A stretch of DNA of 7,370 bases. It comes from SIG480 sp045533555 (lineage in GTDB: Bacteria > Bacillota > Clostridia > Oscillospirales > JAAYXM01). A model generated the notes under the pieces. That model did not search any database. It saw only the letters and a list, made by a program, of their open reading frames with translations, and had not been told where the DNA came from. A program made the position numbers and the translations under genes. This document shows, piece by piece, positions 4,706-7,370 of this stretch. How positions within the stretch are numbered: the stretch's first letter is position 1; every line of letters starts with the position of its first letter. The DNA is taken from NCBI GenBank assembly GCA_045533555.1, contig JAZSHZ010000188.1, forward strand, positions 1-7,370, read 5' to 3'.

Positions 4706-7370
4706 TCACTTCTTGGATTCGGGGTCAATAAAACGGTAGAGGAAGGTGACAACCTGCGCTCTTGAGCAGTTCATATCGGGGGAGAAAGTGGTCGCACTTG
4801 TTCCGCCGGTGATTCCTTGTTCAACGGCCCAAATGACAGCATTATAATAATATGCATCCGCTTTTACATCATTAAAGGGATTCTTTGCATTTTCTGTCTT
4901 TGGTTGACCTGCCGCTCTCCAAAGGAAGGTGACAACCTGCGCGCTTGAGCAACTCATATCGGGGGAGAAGGTGGTCGCGCTTGTTCCGCCCGTAATCTTG
5001 CTTCCGTATGCCCACATAACGGGTTTATAGTAATATGCATTTGCTTTGACATCAGCAAAAGGATTATCAATTGCCGCAGGCTCGGGACTTCCGATCATTC
5101 TGTGGAGGAAGGTGACAACCTGACCTCTTGAGCAGATCATATCGGGAGAGAACTTGTTTGCACTTGTTCCGCCTGTAATTCCGTTTTCTGCCGCCCACAA
5201 AACCGCATCGTAGTAATACTGTCCTTTTTTTACATCGCCAAACGGATTTTCTTTGCCGTCCGTCTGTTCGGTCTCTGTCGGTTTTTCGGTTTCCGCAGGC
5301 TTTTCGGGTTCTGCCGTGACTTCCTTTTCTTCTTCAAGAGTCGGGAATTTAAAGGTGAGAACAACCGCGGTGTCGTGCAGACGCTCGATATTTTCCGGTT
5401 TTACATCGAAACCGTCAACCGTTGCACAAAGGCTGTCATTAAACGTTACAACATCATCCCAGCCGACTCTTACGGCATCAACATAAAGCTTGACGGAATA
5501 TGTTTTCCCTGCCTCAAACTTTGAGGTTTTGTCCATGTACTCGCCGTCTGCATACCATGAAATCGAGCCCGAATCATCTTTCAATCCATAGTATTCGGGA
5601 ATTGCGCTTTCAGCGGTGCAATCGGGCGTGTTGCCGATTTCGGGCCAATCAATTCCGAACATATCGATACTCGAAACCACAACATCATCGCAGATATATT
5701 CATAGTAAACAGTCAGGCGGTTTCCGTCGACCTCATATTTCACCTCGCTGCCGTTCACATAAACATATGTGTCATACTCATCCTTTTCATTTTTGGATAA
5801 CGCATAGTCATCTTTTATATCAAGGTAGATATGCGCCTTATACCACATACTGCTTGCAAACAAATCATCCTTGCCGACTTCAAAGCCCGTGCCTGCCTTT
5901 ATCCACTTGACGCCATCCTTGGTATACGTGTCGTTAATCTTTGCAACGGACACACCTTCGCCTGCGGATATGCTGCTTTGATAATCAGGCTTTTTGCCAA
6001 CTTCAGGATTGGCAATCCGCAAATCTATATACTGAATCTTGATTTTGCCGTCGTCTTGCTTTTCAATATAGTAATCACAGGTTTGGCAGTTATGCCTCAT
6101 ATATCCGTCCTGCACCTCTCCCTGACTGAAGGAGTGCTTTTCCGACACAAGCTTTTCACCGCAGACTGTGCAAATCTGATAATGCTTTTCTTCATCAAAA
6201 TGAATTGATGGATCTTCATTAAGGCTGTGGTCGCACTCAAAGCTATATACCTTTGACCAAATATATGCAACTTTTCCTGTTGAAGAAATCTCAACATCCC
6301 TTGCGCTATATCCCATAACCGCAAATTGAGAGCTTCCTGTGAATTTATATCCCGTGTCTGCAGTCAGAGTTATCTTTGCTTGATAGTCACCTGCGCCGAC
6401 CAAAGCATCGTCTTCTGCAGGGCTTTCGTTGTGATACCATTCCACGTCCATTTTTCTGACGTTCGATGCGCTGAGCTTGAGTACATCGGAAGCAAGCTCC
6501 ATTCCCTGCGCCATTGTTCCGAGAACTGCCGCAGAGGTGATTTCCTTATCCTCGGTGTTGCCTCTCATGTAATTGCGTCTGTCGGAATTGCTTAAATGAT
6601 GAGTGATAACAACCTCTGCCACAGCATCATTGCCACTTCCAAGAGACGAATATGTCCATTCGCTTGCAGGTACAACCTCTCCGTTAACTTCAACCGTATT
6701 TCTCTGCGGGTCAAGCATATCGGCACGAAGCCCTGTATTTCCGGGATCTGATGCAGGGTGATACTTATAGCCGTATCTTTGTTCGTGACCTATGACATAC
6801 GGACACCAATAACCGTATGTGGTTACATTTATAGTAGGAACCAACAAAACACGAAGGTGATTTGTTTTTAAGGTTGCATTCTTCAGGGTTAAATTCGCAT
6901 CATTCTTCTTGATCGCAAGAACGTCTGCATTTCCCTTGCCGTAGAAGGTACCACCGTTGATGATTGTGTTACCGCCAAGAAGCCTGAGACAAGCAGAGCG
7001 GGAAAACTCAACATCAACGTCGGTATCGTTTGGCTTTACATATGTTTCGAGATTTGAAAAGCCACGGCCGAGAAATACACCGTCATTTATCATAAGAGTT
7101 CCGCTATTCACCGTTATGCAGTCGCCGTTTACCTGTTGCCATGCATAGCCGTCATATCTCGCACCGATTGCAAGGCCGAGGACGCCGAACTGGATTGTAT
7201 ATCCAAGAAGATGTTTTAAGCTGTAGACATCCTTGCCGTCAAATACCCACATTTTTTTGGAGCGACCTGCTTCAAGAGTACCGCCGTTGATGGTCACCAT
7301 ACCGCCGTCAATCTCAAGTACGTTTCTGTATTTTACACTGCTGTTAAAATATTCGGGCATTCCGGCTCCC
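4706..7370 (-). CDS. Large modular secreted surface protein with three C-terminal SLH domains, 5'-partial
   Basis: At least 887 residues read from base 7370 to the stop at 4706-4708. Numbering below starts at the Met at 7360. That Met is unlikely to be the start: no signal peptide follows, the frame stays open upstream, and the sequence begins inside a repeat region. In order: beta-helix-like repeats (about 15-180, 'VTINGGTL', 'ITVNSGTLMINDG', 'TIINGGTFYGKG'); a beta-rich module (about 274-372); a Cys/His cluster (376-428); two related modules (443-556, 563-672); a Pro/Glu/Thr linker (675-704); and three 61-residue SLH domains (705-765, 766-826, 827-884). SLH domains bind secondary cell-wall polymers, so the protein is probably displayed non-covalently on the wall. 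The cargo may be an adhesin or a carbohydrate-active beta-helix, but no catalytic residues were recognised. It is convergent with the flippase gene and forms its own unit; its promoter lies outside the window. Confidence 0.9.
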   Translation of the reverse strand, partial: GAGMPEYFNSSVKYRNVLEIDGGMVTINGGTLEAGRSKKMWVFDGKDVYSLKHLLGYTIQFGVLGLAIGARYDGYAWQQVNGDCITVNSGTLMINDGVFLGRGFSNLETYVKPNDTDVDVEFSRSACLRLLGGNTIINGGTFYGKGNADVLAIKKNDANLTLKNATLKTNHLRVLLVPTINVTTYGYWCPYVIGHEQRYGYKYHPASDPGNTGLRADMLDPQRNTVEVNGEVVPASEWTYSSLGSGNDAVAEVVITHHLSNSDRRNYMRGNTEDKEITSAAVLGTMAQGMELASDVLKLSASNVRKMDVEWYHNESPAEDDALVGAGDYQAKITLTADTGYKFTGSSQFAVMGYSARDVEISSTGKVAYIWSKVYSFECDHSLNEDPSIHFDEEKHYQICTVCGEKLVSEKHSFSQGEVQDGYMRHNCQTCDYYIEKQDDGKIKIQYIDLRIANPEVGKKPDYQSSISAGEGVSVAKINDTYTKDGVKWIKAGTGFEVGKDDLFASSMWYKAHIYLDIKDDYALSKNEKDEYDTYVYVNGSEVKYEVDGNRLTVYYEYICDDVVVSSIDMFGIDWPEIGNTPDCTAESAIPEYYGLKDDSGSISWYADGEYMDKTSKFEAGKTYSVKLYVDAVRVGWDDVVTFNDSLCATVDGFDVKPENIERLHDTAVVLTFKFPTLEEEKEVTAEPEKPAETEKPTETEQTDGKENPFGDVKKGQYYYDAVLWAAENGITGGTSANKFSPDMICSRGQVVTFLHRMIGSPEPAAIDNPFADVKANAYYYKPVMWAYGSKITGGTSATTFSPDMSCSSAQVVTFLWRAAGQPKTENAKNPFNDVKADAYYYNAVIWAVEQGITGGTSATTFSPDMNCSRAQVVTFLYRFIDPESKK
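4709..5248 (-). repeat. Three tandem SLH-domain coding repeats with a 183-base period
   Basis: The plus-strand marker GGAAGGTGACAACCTG recurs at 4741, 4924 and 5107, exactly 183 bases (61 codons) apart. Units are 5066-5248 (SLH1), 4883-5065 (SLH2) and 4709-4882 (SLH3, the last one slightly short). Each encodes NPF-DVK...YYY...ITGGTS...FSPDM-CS..QVVTFL-R. The two units nearest the 3' end are especially alike at nucleotide level around 4750-4806 and 4933-4989, which suggests recent duplication or gene conversion. Confidence 0.93.

Noticed and set aside
4709..5248. Repeats near the 3' end of the surface-protein gene as a CRISPR array or mobile repeat
   Set aside because: The 183-base period is in frame, encodes SLH domains and lacks the short repeat-spacer pattern.

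Overview
The window reads like part of a chromosome from an anaerobic Firmicute of class Clostridia, probably a gut Oscillospiraceae-type bacterium. This is inferred from four things: moderate GC, a clostridial-style subfamily 2 OMP-decarboxylase fold, a SpoVB/YtgP-type flippase, and a surface protein with three S-layer homology (SLH) domains of the 'ITGGTS...FSPD..CSRAQVVTFL' kind. No mobile element, CRISPR array, tRNA or rRNA was seen.

Layout. (1) Bases 1-918 hold almost all of a cysteine synthase gene (cysK), missing only its first few codons, followed by a hairpin-plus-T terminator. (2) A well-formed extended -10 promoter at 957-985 overlaps the T-tract of that terminator. It opens a tight three-gene, same-strand unit with gaps of 15 and 6 bases. 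The genes encode an OMP-decarboxylase-like TIM barrel whose catalytic and phosphate-binding residues are mostly replaced (1014-1850), a histidine phosphatase fused to a GNAT acetyltransferase (1866-3008), and a 14-helix MATE/MVF-superfamily flippase of the SpoVB/YtgP type (3015-4619). (3) A strong inverted repeat at 4657-4687 ends this unit and separates it from a convergent minus-strand gene. (4) Bases 4706-7370 (minus strand) are the 3' part of a gene for a large, modular, secreted surface protein. In protein order it has beta-helix-like repeats, a beta-rich module, a Cys/His cluster, two further related modules, a Pro/Glu/Thr linker and three SLH domains. Its beginning, including any signal peptide, lies beyond base 7370.

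How the genes relate. CysK makes cysteine and is separated from the next unit by its own terminator. The three-gene unit combines a probable pseudoenzyme or repurposed OMPDC fold, a two-headed phosphatase/acetyltransferase and an envelope-precursor flippase; co-transcription is likely, but no shared pathway can be proven from sequence. The SLH protein is probably non-covalently held in the cell wall and is an independent transcription unit. The strongest lead for something undescribed is the intact but active-site-degenerate OMPDC homologue.
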